The position numbers and the translations under genes were made by a program. Below, piece after piece: positions 34,822 to 45,687 of a stretch of DNA of 64,000 nucleotides. Source of the DNA: Phlebiopsis flavidoalba. Taxonomy: Eukaryota; Basidiomycota; Agaricomycetes; Polyporales; Phanerochaetaceae. The stretch is from contig JAOCPU010000051.1 in the NCBI GenBank assembly GCA_035772785.1, positions 1 to 64,000 of the forward strand. The letters run 5' to 3'. The notes beneath the pieces are model-generated. The model had not been told where the DNA came from. It was given only the letters and a program-made list of their open reading frames with translations, and did no database searches. Numbering within the stretch: the first letter of the stretch is position 1; every line of letters starts with the position of its first letter.

Positions 34822-36807
34822 ATGTTCAAACTGATTCATGTTTCTCTTTCTTCGCCACAATTTGCTTTGTTTGTAATGTGGCGGCCCAGACGACGTTCGA
34901 CTGGGGATTCGGTGAGAATGTGAGTGTTCTTGTATTCATAATCCGCACAGATCTTAAACCCCGCTGACACTTTCTGTTGCCCAGTTCTCAGGACAAGACT
35001 TTGCAGAATGTCAGACGCTTTCGATTTTTGTCGAATCTTCGCACAATAACCTAGGCGTTCCGCCCTACTACATGATGGCCTTCGAAGTTGGCGGCGTCCC
35101 GACCACAACAAACATTGGTAGCAATCCTTCGCAACTATCATGGAGGAATACGCACAGACAAGGTACGCGCAACTGTGGCGTCGCTTTCAAAGCGAATGTC
35201 GTTGACCTCCATCTGGGCAGGATCCAGTCTGATGATGACCGTCATCGATTCCAGTGGGAACGTTGGGGGCATACCCGAGACTCTGTACACCATCTCCCGT
35301 ACGCGTTTTATCTTATCTCGCCATCTACGCTATGCTTACCCCATCCAGCCGGGACGGATACATCATGTCTTCCCCCTGTGCCAGACCCCTCTCAGATCCC
35401 TACCGTCAGTCCCAATGTCACCGACAACCTAGCCACTTGCGATGAATGGGGCCTTGCCGTCACCGGCGGCCAGAAACCATACACGATTGTTCTATCCGCA
35501 CTCAACTCGCCTGTGGTCACCAATATTACGATGGGCGTGGCGGACGACGTTTTATCATGGCCAAATCGTGCCAGCCCGGGTGGACAACTTATGGGTGAGT
35601 AGCCACTCTTTGCTCGAGTTACGCCGTCCAGTCTGCTCAGTATGCTGATCTTTTGTTCTGCAGCTTCTGTGGTAGATGCGTGAGTCGAGCCCGCTCTCAT
35701 ACAAAAAGGAAACTCAGTCATCATCCAGAAACGGGAACTGGGGGATTTCGTCACCTACAGCGCATACATCCGGCTCTACGAACGTAGCTTGTGGAAATCT
35801 TGCCCCCCTCGTCATCGTCACAGCATATTTCCCCCTCGCCACAAGGAACATCCTCTCAAGCGCCCTCAGCGAGCTCTCCGGCGTCGAGCACGGCAAAGAC
35901 CAGTCAACAGCACCTCTCACTTTGGATTGGGATTGGAGTCGGGTGCGGAGTCGTGGCTTTAGTGGTCCTGGCACTCATCCTTTACTGCTGTTTACGACGG
36001 AAGAGTCGTCGCCCAGAAGGGGTCTGGGACAGTCCCTCTCCGAAGCCCTGGCAAGCACCGCAGCAGCAATCGTATGAGCCCACCTTCAATCCGCAGTACA
36101 GTCCGTACACTGTCGACCCCCGCGTCGCCCCATATCCAACCCGTGAGATCGATGCTGCCTCGCAGTTCACTGCGGCTTCGACGTTCAAGCACCCAGTCTA
36201 TGGCTATGGACGCGACAGCCCATCCGCGACGCCCATTTATGCCACCTGTGACGCTCTACGCAGACCACGGCCGCACGCCGTCCGTCGCGTCGGGCTCCCT
36301 CTCTGGCGCAGATTACACCTCTCAGACAGGTTCGCGCATGATGAGCACTGCAACCCGTGTCCGTCTTTGGCGCGGACTACAGCTCCCAGGGCGGTGGGTC
36401 CCGCGCGGCGGGAACAGCGCCCGCTTCCCTGTATGACGTCGACTACGCCTCCCAAGCCGGTCCAGGCGTGGTAGGCAACCGGGCCTGCCTCCTCCGTGGG
36501 CGACATGGTCTCCATCGCGGGGCGCGTCGACGCATGACCCACAGCTTGCGGCGCACTATCGTAAGACGCGCGAGGCGCTCGGACACGGACACGGCGCCTC
36601 GTCATCGTGTCTCGTCGTCGCTACCTGCCAAGAGTGCGCCCGAAGCTCTTGTGGTCGTCAATGGCGGCGAGGACCAGCCAGGTATCATCTACCAGCATAT
36701 GGATGGAGGCGCGGGGGCCTAGCATTCCGGTGCAGGAGCTTCCGCCACCATATGCAGATCGGTCGGGGGAGGAGAACACGAGTGTGTTGGGTGAAAAGGT
36801 ATCATGA
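34822..36807 (+). CDS. Secreted-ectodomain single-pass membrane protein, paralogue B
   Basis: Best-preserved member of the triplet. Signal peptide from 34822 (one-base frameshift inside) then AQTTFDWGFGEN. The exons read cleanly at 34985-35162 (FAECQTL, GVPPYYMMAFEVGGVPTTTN), 35221-35298 (SSLMMTVIDSSGNVGGIPET), 35349-35594 (TDTSCLPPVPDPSQIPTVSP, NVTDNLATCDEWGLAVTGGQ, NSPVVTNITMG) and a 16-base micro-exon at 35664-35679 (ASVVDA), then NGNWGISSPTAHTSGSTNVA with a Cys just after. Transmembrane helix WIGIGVGCGVVALVVLALIL is followed by CCLRRKSRR. The cytoplasmic tail contains Tyr-rich repeats (GADYTSQ, GADYSSQ, DVDYASQ at about 36305-36460) and ends with IIYQHMDGGAG, VQELPPPYADRS and a stop at 36807. 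Function unknown; a surface sensor or adhesion role is possible but unproven. Confidence 0.8.
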
Positions 36808-37888
36808 GCCGGACAAAGTCAGAGGCGGCGCTTTATTTATTTGCTACTTGCTTCGTTTGTCTCTCCTACATTTTGGACAATTGGGGTTCTCTAATGCATA
36901 GTGTCTCTGTATTTGCAGGGTTCTAGGACCATGCCTCAGTGATCGTAAGACACGAATTGTTGCACTTGTTTTTCCGTCAATTGACGACCTTCATTTTACC
37001 GCATGTGTTGCCTGTGTGCACCCAAAACATCCCTATGTTCAATATCCTTTCGATTTGGGCTACTGCCACTGGGCTGTAAGTAATATTCAGTGGGGTGATG
37101 ATCCCGTGTCCTCGTTGATTACTTAATTATTACTTATCGACGTCCACCAAGCAGGGCCGACGCCAAGCGATGTCTTGAGATTATTCCGGTGTATGCGGAC
37201 AGTGTTTGTGATGTGGCTGCGAAATGCAATGTGGCTGTGTACTGGCAAGTATTGAGAGTGTTCGCAAGGGGTTGGATTAGTAGCCGTTGTCGCTACCGCT
37301 TTGAGCCTCAGGACATTGACGCCATCAGTCCGACCTGGAATCACGACTGCATCAAAGTGATCGGGAAGGTGCCCCCTGACTTGGAGCGCCGACGTGGGTC
37401 CATGTCCTGCTTGTCGCTCTCTGTCTTTCGTCCTTAACCCCATCTTCTCGTTCAACAAAGCCCTGCGGATGGTCGCACCTAGTCTTGGATGCAGCGTGAT
37501 GTTGAGGTGGGCGGGCCATAGCCACGGTGGGCATGCAGGCAGCGAGATGGCTATGGTCGTGTCGGGACCGACGCTAAATCAGGATTGGGCATGCTACTTA
37601 TACCGCGGGCCGTTCGAGGCGCCGCCCACGGCTAAGTGTCGCACAGGAATTGCTCCATTGGTCCTGGCCACCTCCCGGCGAATATCCCCATGCTCCATCA
37701 TTGCCTCTCTCCTCTCTCCTCCCACTTTCCTCCCCTACATTATTCCTTCGTAGCTTCTTGGCTTATTCCCTCTGACTCGCGGTCGCGCTTGACTTCTTTG
37801 TCAAGTTTATTCTTCCTGACGTGTCCGCGCACACCGCTCCGGGCTTGAAGTTTGGAAGGTTGTCAGCACCGCCAGGGGTCTGTGCAAG
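36808..37888. other. Intergenic between paralogues B and C
   Basis: No recognisable gene. Open frames on both strands around 37123-37753 have no domain I can name. The stretch before 37889 is pyrimidine-rich, as is common upstream of fungal start sites. Confidence 0.35.
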
Positions 37889-39661
37889 ATGTTTACTAAC
37901 TTGCATCGGCTCTCGTTCATCACGTCCCTGTACTGGATTTCGGGAGTGGCTGCCCAGATATCACGCTTTCCAGTGGAAATTTGGCAACAACGTGAGTCGT
38001 TGCTTTCTTCACTTCCGTCCGCTCATCCTCAACATCTACACTGGCAGTTTGTCGATGAAGAGTTTTCAAGAGTGCCAAACACTTCCCGTTATTGTCGAGA
38101 CTTTGGATGGCAATATCAGTCTGTGGGTGTCCCACCGTACTACCTTATCGCGTTCGAGCTTGGTGGTGTGCCCACCACGACGAATATTGGCACAAATCCT
38201 GGGAACCTATCATGGACAAACACGCATAAGCGAGGTAAGGTTTCCTTCTGCATTTTTCAATCATCCGTTCGCACCTGGTTCATATCTAATATATTGTTGC
38301 GCCGCAGGGGTCTGTTCTGATGCTGGGCATTGTTGACTCGAATGCAACAACGCCCAACATGGCAAAACACCGGGGGTCACATCACCTATCCTGTTCAATG
38401 TTACTGGTAAATTCACCTTTTTTCGATCCGTAGCATATATTAACTGGTCGTTCCAGAGGGCAGCGACACGTCCTGTATTAATACACCATCAGACACCTCT
38501 TCACTCGCTTCTGTTCATCCTAATATCACGGACACACTCACAACATGCGAGCCATGGGGCCTCACGATTAAGGGCGGCCAAAAGCCGTTACACAATCGTG
38601 TTGTCGGCGACGGGGTCGCCGATAGTTACAAACGTCACCATGGGCTCAAACGACGATGTGTTTACGTTCCCTGATCGTGCCGATCCAAATGTGCAATTAA
38701 TGGGTGAGTGGCGCTGCTATTGGCATGCCTCCGCGTGTTTGACGTAATCTAATCTCTTGTTTGTGCCAGCCTCAGTTGTGGACGCGTAAGCTCTCCTTTT
38801 GGAATATTGGTGGCCATATACTCAAGTCCTTACAGAAGCGGGCGTTGGGGCGTGTCTGGGTCCTCGACGGTACACACTACGGGCTCCAAAGATAACACCT
38901 GTGTTGGTCTCGTATCCTCTTCCAAAACGTCCCAGGAGATCCAACAGGAAGCTCAAGCACGCGAACAAGCAGCGGAGCAAGCGCAACAGCAACAACGGCT
39001 ACGCCTGGGCCTTGGACTGGGAATAGGCATTGGTGTCCCATTGCTCCTTGCATTGGGCTTTGCGATTTGGTTCTTCATCATCCGACCCAGAAGGGACCCA
39101 CACACCAGAGGTATCTGGGACCACCAGGACGCCTTCGCGCCGTCCATGGCAGGGTGACACAGAGATGCGCGAGGTCGACGCTGCGAGCACGCGAAACCCC
39201 CCGACTCCATCAAGCGTAGCCCAAGTTCGGCAGCGCGTTTCTCACAGTCCGACCCGCGACACCTTTTATGGAGGTCACACCTATCCCGCCCATATACTTT
39301 GACCGCGAGCTCCCTCAAACACCCATCTACATCCGCCGGCGGGACCGTCAACATCGCCCTCGACGCCCTCACGGTACGGCGGTCATCACCTGGTGCCTCT
39401 GCCGCAGCGGACGCGGCGTTAACGCGCAAGGCGGCGCGCGAAGCGCTTACAGGGTCGCCGCACGGCGGAGCGCTCTCGTGACCGTACGGCTGTACGCATG
39501 GACCAGCTGGTCCGCGCCGACGCTGATCCCGACACATACAGCCCGATATATCATTCATCCAGCACCGTGACGGCGGGGGCTCGGGCGTCGTGCACGAGCT
39601 TCCGCCACCGTATGTGGATCGTTCTCTCATTTCGTCTTCCTCGTCTGTTCCTTCCCCATGA
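37889..39661 (+). CDS. Secreted-ectodomain single-pass membrane protein, paralogue C
   Basis: Third copy. The ATG at 37889 gives MFTNLHRLSFITSLYWISGV then AAQ, and the post-signal block AFQWKFGNN in the next frame. After the first intron: SFQECQTLPVIVETLDGN, GVPPYYLIAFELGGVPTTTN, NPGNLSWTNTHKRG, LMLGIVDSNAT. Then SDTSCINTPSDTSSLASVHP, NITDTLTTCEPWGLTIKGGQ, NVTMGSNDDV, the 16-base micro-exon (38770-38785, ASVVDA), SGRWGVSGSSTVHTTGS. Before the membrane there is a Glu/Gln/Ala-rich stalk (EAQAREQAAEQAQQQQ) not present in A or B. The helix LGLGLGIGIGVPLLLALGFA is followed by IIRPRRDPHTRGIWD, then a tail ending VVHELPPPYVDRS and a stop at 39661. Several one-base frameshifts are present. The opposite strand carries an uninterrupted but spurious 262-residue frame. 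Confidence 0.75.
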
Positions 39662-40694
39662 CATGTTTGAGTGTATTGGATTGGTAGGGTGTCTTGGTTT
39701 ATGGTTTGCATTTCTGCGGGCGGCGATGGGATGGAATCCAACTAATTATATACCCCGCTTTGTTCGTTTGCTTACTTTGCCACTTTGGTGTTATCCGTTC
39801 TGTGAAAGGACATTTGTACAGTATTGCTTTTCACGCTAGTTACGAAATACTCATGTGTCGCTTTGTCAGCCTCCAGAAATCCCTCGCTGGAACCGCCTCA
39901 ACATTGCTTTGCAAACAAGCCAATCGGATCTGCATGCCACTCCGCGCAGGACCAGACGGTGCTCACCCGTCAGACTAACAGCGCCCACACAGCATCATCA
40001 AATGCAGCTCCAATACTAACGTCGCTGTGTTTCGCGCGATCATATCTTTTTCCGCACGCCCCTGCAACCGACCCGTCTGCGCATCCTCGATCGGCGCGGT
40101 GTCATACTGCTCCCGTTTCCATGGCCCTTGCAAAAAGCCCCTGCCGCGACGACGATCAACAATGGGGGGCCAACGACGCCTCACCCCAGACTCCCCGCAT
40201 CATCAGCGGGCGCAGTAAGTGCATCTCTGGTCGTAATGCCGCGGCTGTTACTAGGTGGGTGGGCGATGACGTCTTCTGTTTTACCGGGGCGGGCTAAATC
40301 CAGGCGTTGATGAGCGGATGAAGTTGAGAGCTCACTTCGCTCAGAGGGGAAAGGCAAGTACGGAAATTTTGTTCCTCCGCCGAGGAATTGGCCCTATACT
40401 CGAACGCTTTCGTACGGTTTTAGGGAAAATTTGCGATGTCGTTGGTACCACGTTCTGCAACTCGAGGTGCACAACGTGCTGGAATGCACACATCTACACA
40501 CCATGACCGGAATTGTGCAAGAACACGTTAGTGAAGATTTTCGTTGGCTGGACGCTTCCTGCGCTGATAGAAGCATCTCTGTCGTAGCCTGTGCACCACT
40601 TGTGACTGTATTTCGCCTATGTGTGGCCAATAGGCATGCTCTCCGACGCACCACTTGGCCGGAAGCCCATCCGTCTATTCCGCCGCAAAATGCG
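39662..40694. other. Intergenic
   Basis: Open frames of up to 157 residues (39824-40297) carry no domain I recognise. The right end is the promoter of the small secreted protein. Confidence 0.35.
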
Positions 40695-40704
40695 TTTATA
40701 AAAA
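40695..40704 (+). promoter_or_regulatory. TATA box of the small secreted protein gene
   Basis: TTTATAAAAA lies about 112 bases upstream of the ATG at 40816, followed by a C- and A-rich leader (CCACCAACCCACCACAC). This is a strong core promoter arrangement for a highly expressed fungal gene. Confidence 0.55.
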
Positions 40705-40815
40705 CTGGCATGTGTTCCAGGAAGTGTTCAACAACCGTACAACGCATCGCAGTCTTGCCTCTAAATCCATACCACCAACCCACCACACTCTTTATCACCC
40801 CACACATTCGTTAAG

Positions 40816-41640
40816 ATGTTCTCCTTCAAGAGCTTCACCCTCTTCACCACCTTTGCCCTCGGCGCCATCTCCTCCGTCGTTGCGGGCCCCGTCTCATCCG
40901 AGGCCACCACCTCAGCTTTCTCGCCCGCTGTGACTGCAACAGCGCTGCGACGATCGTACAGACTCTCACTGACGACCTCACCTACCCCATCTCACCAGCC
41001 TCCGTGCGTGTTTCTCAGCCATTGCTCTTCCGCACCTACTCACACAGTTATTCACAGACTTCTTGACTGCGAGCAACACCACCACCGACACCCTTCAGCC
41101 CATCGTCGACGACATCACTGGCGCAATCAACACACCGCGATCGGCGACCGTCCAACGCGCTCGCCGGCCAACCCGTTGAGGTCATTCTCGCCACTCTCGA
41201 CGGCACCGCCCAGATTTCCGTCGCACCGACCTCGCGCAGCTCGCCTCGGAGGCCTCATCACCGCTTACCTATCTTCACTCTTTGCCCACTCACTTAGTGA
41301 CTCATCATCATTGTAGCTCGTCTTCCAAGCACTCGGCGCCGTCCTCACTGTTGCAGGCGGAGCATCTTCCGGCGTTGTCACCCCCACTCCTCTGCCACTG
41401 TCGGGTATGCTCTGATCTTTAACCTTCGTCAAAGTATTCACTGACCCGTCGTGTGTCAGAAACGTTTCACGGCGCATTCCTCTCCGCACTCTTTGCCGTG
41501 GTGGTTGCCCGTCGCAGGTGGTCTCGTTGCTGCTGTTCTCGCACTCGTCGGCGGACGTTGGTGAGGGCGTCATTTCGCAGCTCAACCTCCTTTTCTGTTG
41601 TTGTCTCGCTCCTCGGTCTCTGAACCTGAGCTTCATGAGA
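40816..41640 (+). CDS. Small secreted protein, alanine/valine-rich
   Basis: The ATG at 40816 starts a clear signal peptide (MFSFKSFTLFTTFALGAISS, then VVAGP). Across frames the mature part reads CDCNSAATIVQTLTDDL, FLTASNTTTDTLQPIVDDIT, GAIN, NALAGQPVEVILATLDGTAQ, TDLAQLASEA, LVFQALGAVLTVAGGASSGV and a hydrophobic end VAGGLVAAVLALVGG. Two short introns are visible (donor at 41004; one ending near 41318). Only a pair of Cys is seen near the N terminus. Secreted, helix-rich, hydrophobic proteins of this layout are common and often highly expressed in Agaricomycetes, but this one has no assigned function. At least three one-base frameshifts. The 3' end is approximate. Confidence 0.7.
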
Positions 41641-42076
41641 AGCGCAACGTGTTCGGGTCTCACGAAACATTGATATCTTCCGTGAAAACAATACCCACGA
41701 GATTACTCTACCGTAATATACCGGCTGTTACAGTCATAAATGCATTAATTGTTGTCTGTTCCTATCATCGGTGATGACTGTCAGCATGGCCTTGTGCAAT
41801 GCCTGAATATGCCAAGCCGCATACACCGAGATGGCCTTTACAGACCAATTCGGGTTGGTATATGCTGAGGTCACTCGAAAGCGCATACAACTGCGGGCTT
41901 ATGGGTCCCTTCTGCAAGGGCGATTGCGTTACACAAATCTGAGTTCATGTCCACGACAGGTGTGACGGTTCCCAATGCTGATCCGGACACAACACAAATG
42001 TGGAATTGAAAATGACAAAACGTACACAAAAGTTGATGCTGATCGATAGCTGGATGCTAGACGAGGAAAGCCATTT
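41641..42076. other. Convergent intergenic region
   Basis: Lies between the 3' ends of the small secreted protein and Pre4 genes. Nothing recognisable. Confidence 0.35.
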
Positions 42077-43184
42077 CTACTGCGTCTGCGCACCGTATAC
42101 TCTGATTAACCTCCGCGAAGCCCCAGGATGTCTCGGAGGACGATCGGCTCCGAGATGCTCCACCCCCAGTTTCGGTAACCTTTGCTAATTTGGAACTGCA
42201 AACGGCACGCCGATCAGGATTAGATCAGGGGCGTATCAAGACAACCACACACCTTGTTCAAACTCAACTCGCATCGCGGTAGAAACAGCACACGCATGCT
42301 TCTCAGTGAGGATCTTGCGCGCCTCTTCTTCCTCGAGTGTGGTCTCGCGACCTTCGACCGCCTGGCGATAGCAGCGGCCAGCGCAATATAAGCACCGTAG
42401 CCCGTAGCGAGCGTCGACGCGCCTGTACGTTGTACCCAGCAGATCGACATACGCAAGGAAGCTACTCCCCGTCAATCAGAAAACGCCTTCACAACACATT
42501 CACAACCACGCACCTCTTCCCGTCCCGCACTCCACCAAACAAGCAGAGAATTCCACAGCGGGTTCATCTTGCTCCGACGCCCACTACATCACGCGTGCGA
42601 GGTACTCGTGCACCTCGGGCGGGTCCAAGGTCGTTTCCCGTCGCCCGCAGTGAACTCGTCCGTGACGAGTTCGTCAAGGAGGCCCCTGGAGGTACTGGAA
42701 GTCCGACATGTCCCCCGACGCGCCGCCCGAGCACCGTGTTCGTTGCCACGGCGTGCAGACGCTGGATAGACTGGAAAAAAGCGCGACTGAAGCGTGCGAG
42801 GAGAGAGCCGTAGGATGCTGCAGGCCAGCACGTCTTGAGTACAACAAAGTGACGGCGGGATCGAAGAGCATACCGAGTGTATCTGCAGCCATCAAAATAC
42901 CGGCTCCTTGTACTTGATTGCAAGCACCGATGTACCCGTGGACGATAGGCTGCCTGATACACCTTAAGAATACATTGTACTGTCAACAAAGACATGCGTA
43001 CTGTGTTCGTTGCACGCCATCTGTGAAGGTATCCTTGTGGGGTGCCGGTCGTTGGTGCAGAGGGTAGGTGTTGAAAGCATCATGCGCGTCGTTGCGCTAG
43101 ACGAGTAAGGATATGTGTCAGCTGACATTGCTTCATTGCAAGCGACCCAAAACGCACGGGACGACCCCAGCTATCATCGGAAAA
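42077..43184 (-). CDS. PRE4: 20S proteasome subunit beta 7 (Pre4/PSMB4 type)
   Basis: Non-catalytic beta subunit of the 20S core. The start at 43184 reads MDHFP, then DDSWGRP one base out of frame. The following blocks are unmistakable: QPIV and GILMAADTL, an intron (gtatgc...ctgcag), ASYGSL, SIQRLHAV, NTVLG, GASGDMSDFQYLQ, LDELVTDEFTAGDGK, MNPLWNSLLVGG, an intron, FLAYVDLLGTTY, ATGYGAYIALA, RQAVEGRETTLEEEEARKIL, MRVLF, an intron, and the C terminus KVTETGV...FAEV...YGAQTQ-stop (42077). At least five one-base frameshifts interrupt it although the family order and length are complete. As this subunit is essential in yeast, either the indels are assembly errors or a second intact copy exists. 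Confidence 0.88.
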
Positions 43185-43953
43185 TGGTCCATCTCTCAAG
43201 AGTTCTTGATGTGGTGAGACCTGCTTACGGGAGACCAGCGTGAGTTCATTTGGGATATGCAGGGTTGTCTATGCTGGAAACTCGGCTATACGCACAGTGA
43301 TTTGTTTCGACGGAGCTCAAGGAAAGGGAACGTATGAAGGGAGGAGGATGTTCTCCCATGTGGGAGTGAATGGGGAGATGACGCGCGTCGTCCGGGTCAG
43401 TACGCGCAAGCGGACGCGAGCCTTACGTAAGCGTTTAAATTATGAGAGCTCGAGGTCAGAATCATGCATTGCACACTTACTGCACCACGTAATTCGCCCA
43501 TACACATAGGCAACCAGCGTACGTTAGCACATAAACTGGTACGGAAGGTATCGCTCCCACATGTGCACGAGTCTGAATCCTCTAACTGCCTCACGAGATC
43601 ATTCAGGACCATTCCCGTTTCGTTCACTACTCAGATGATGACACACCACGGATAACGACCCGTAGGACTGACATTCGCGCAGTTGAGACATCTGGATGGT
43701 GGAACACCGAATGAGAAATGAAAACATGTCCGATTTGCGTCGGTGCGTAAGAATAGACTGTGAAAACAAATTCGACTAGCGAATGCGAGGTCTCTCCGAC
43801 AAAACCACCACCTCAATCACCCTCCGGTTTCTTCAACAAAGACACGACTATCAATCATCCTTTTCCATCGCTTCCCCACGTACCAACAATCTGCCGATAA
43901 AGAGTGAGTTGTATGTTCTGTCATGTTAGCGCGAAAACTCTTCTTACCGCCTT
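43185..43953. other. Intergenic
   Basis: Between the Pre4 start and the hydrophobin stop (both minus). Minus-strand open frames of 61-76 residues (43397-43816) have no recognisable domain. Confidence 0.35.
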
Positions 43954-44430
43954 TTAAAGCTGCGTGTTCAAGGGTGTACAACCAACGTGACAGCCCCGTT
44001 TTGGTGAACCTCGGTCGCAGCACACCGGCGCAGATTGGCTAGGTATTGTTGTCAGCTTCGGATCAAAACCATGTACAAGGAGTGATTACCAGTTAGTGCC
44101 GCTGACCCCGAGCACAGGGATCGGGTCGCAGGTCAAGCCGATAGGAGTGTTGCGTCAGCGTCCAGGTCGGTAACACCGAGAAGGCTCGCGAGAGCACTGG
44201 AGGCTTCAGGTGAGTCGGCACGCTGAACTTGGTTGCCCAGCACACTGCGCTGGGCCCACCGGAAGGGCAAGACTGTTGCGAGCCTGCGGACCCAGAACGG
44301 ACATGCGTTCCCCCCTGAGCGCGGTGGAGGACACAAACGAGATGGATAGTGACTTACGGGAAAGAATAGCGGGGGAGGAGGCGAGTGCCGTTGCGGCGAG
44401 GGTGAGGATGAGAATGGTGCGGATGAACAT
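43954..44430 (-). CDS. Class I hydrophobin (short)
   Basis: Small secreted amphipathic protein that self-assembles at air-water interfaces and coats hyphae or spores. The start at 44430 gives the signal peptide MFIRTILILTLAATALASSP. An intron follows AILS. The hydrophobin domain then reads across frames: QQSCPSGG, GPAQC (second Cys of the pair blurred by an indel), GNQVQ, DSPEASSALASLLGVTDLDA, IGLTCDPIPVLGVSGTN, intron, APVCCDRGSPKRGCHVGCTP, LNTQL-stop (43954). This gives the C...CC...C...(C)CC...C layout with the single Cys in GLTCDPI, typical of class I. The mature chain is short, about 100 residues. Two one-base frameshifts are present. Confidence 0.85.
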
Positions 44431-44529
44431 TTTGAGATGTCGGAGTGTTGATGGAGTTCAAAGGGAAAGAGAGAAAAGAGTCGGATAAGAACTAGAGGTG
44501 ATATGTGGACGCAGCGAAGAGGCTACGCT

Positions 44530-44538
44530 TTTTATATA
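44530..44538 (-). promoter_or_regulatory. TATA box of the short hydrophobin gene
   Basis: On the minus strand the sequence reads CTATATAAAAAG about 100 bases upstream of the hydrophobin ATG (44430), suiting a strongly expressed structural gene. Confidence 0.5.
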
Positions 44539-45687
44539 GGAGGCAGGTTGGAGCAATCCCAGCTTCGACAGCCATAGGGGGTCAATCGGACAGATCAAGA
44601 ACGAATAATGTCATTTGCGGATTCGTTTCCCACGGACGAAGGCTTGCCGTACTGTGCGCGCCTGGATCTGGAACTGGAAGGTGCGCAAGCGGAGGCCTTT
44701 GTGCACCAGGGATCTGACGTCTCATGGCTTTCTGCACTCATGTATACGATCTGGTAAGCGGCAGTACTTGACTTGCATGCGTGCAGGAGGCCAATGCTTC
44801 CTCCACCCCGGAATGCCATTAACCTCGCAACATTACGACTTGAGTCTTGAGGTATGCTCACTTCGAGCTTGAAGCTTGATGCCCTTGATGTCAACGCAGA
44901 ATCCGATGCTATTCTAATCTCATGTAGTTCTAATATTAGTGTGAATGCCCTGGTTAGTTACGAGCGCGAGAATCAGTTGTTACATCGAAGAAGGGTAAAA
45001 CGAAAAAAGAAGCGGAAATGCATCGACTGCTGGTGAGCCTGTGGCGTGTTGAAAGTTCCTTTTGTGAAGCGTCCCGAAGACTCATCGGCCGGGGAATGGC
45101 GATCAGGCCGGCCACTGGCTCACATGCTGGCTCGATACTACTTACGTTCCTGTCTGCACTTAGCTTAGAAAGCATCCTCTCCAGCAACGTAATCACTCGG
45201 ACACTGGTTCTAGTGCGTTTCAGTTACCAAATTATCGCCATCTAAAGCTCGCTTATGCTCTTCAAAGATTGTCAATGCCAAAAACTAGCAGTCGCCCTCG
45301 AGTCGCCACCTGAGACGTGCGGCCAGCGCCCCGAACTGCCTCGGCGCGTTCTTGCCTGAAATGTCGGATGAGTGACCTCCAAAGCTACGAAGGGGGTTAT
45401 TCGACACATGAAGGCTTCGATATGCCGCCTGTATCGGCCACCGTGGCAGGCCCAGACCGGCTGATGGCACTACTAGCTGGAAAAAACAGGGACCACGGCG
45501 GGATGCAGCCCATTCCATACCATTGAACTCAGCTGTCGCAACTCCACGCCTTCGATACGACCCCGCTGTTTCGTTTCCTACATAACCACACACTTCGAGA
45601 CGGTTCTGGGAGTCCAGTTTCTGTTTCCCAACCCCCACCTCCGTCCTCGCCCATCTCCCTCGCTCAAGCACACGCTCCTTCAAAGTC
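44539..45687. other. Divergent intergenic between two hydrophobin genes
   Basis: Upstream region of both hydrophobins. Open frames here are short and unrecognised. Confidence 0.4.

Noticed and set aside
38953..39741. Uninterrupted 262-residue open frame on the minus strand
   Set aside because: It lies antisense to paralogue C, whose membrane helix, stalk and ELPPPY tail are conserved with A and B. The antisense frame has no recognisable domain.
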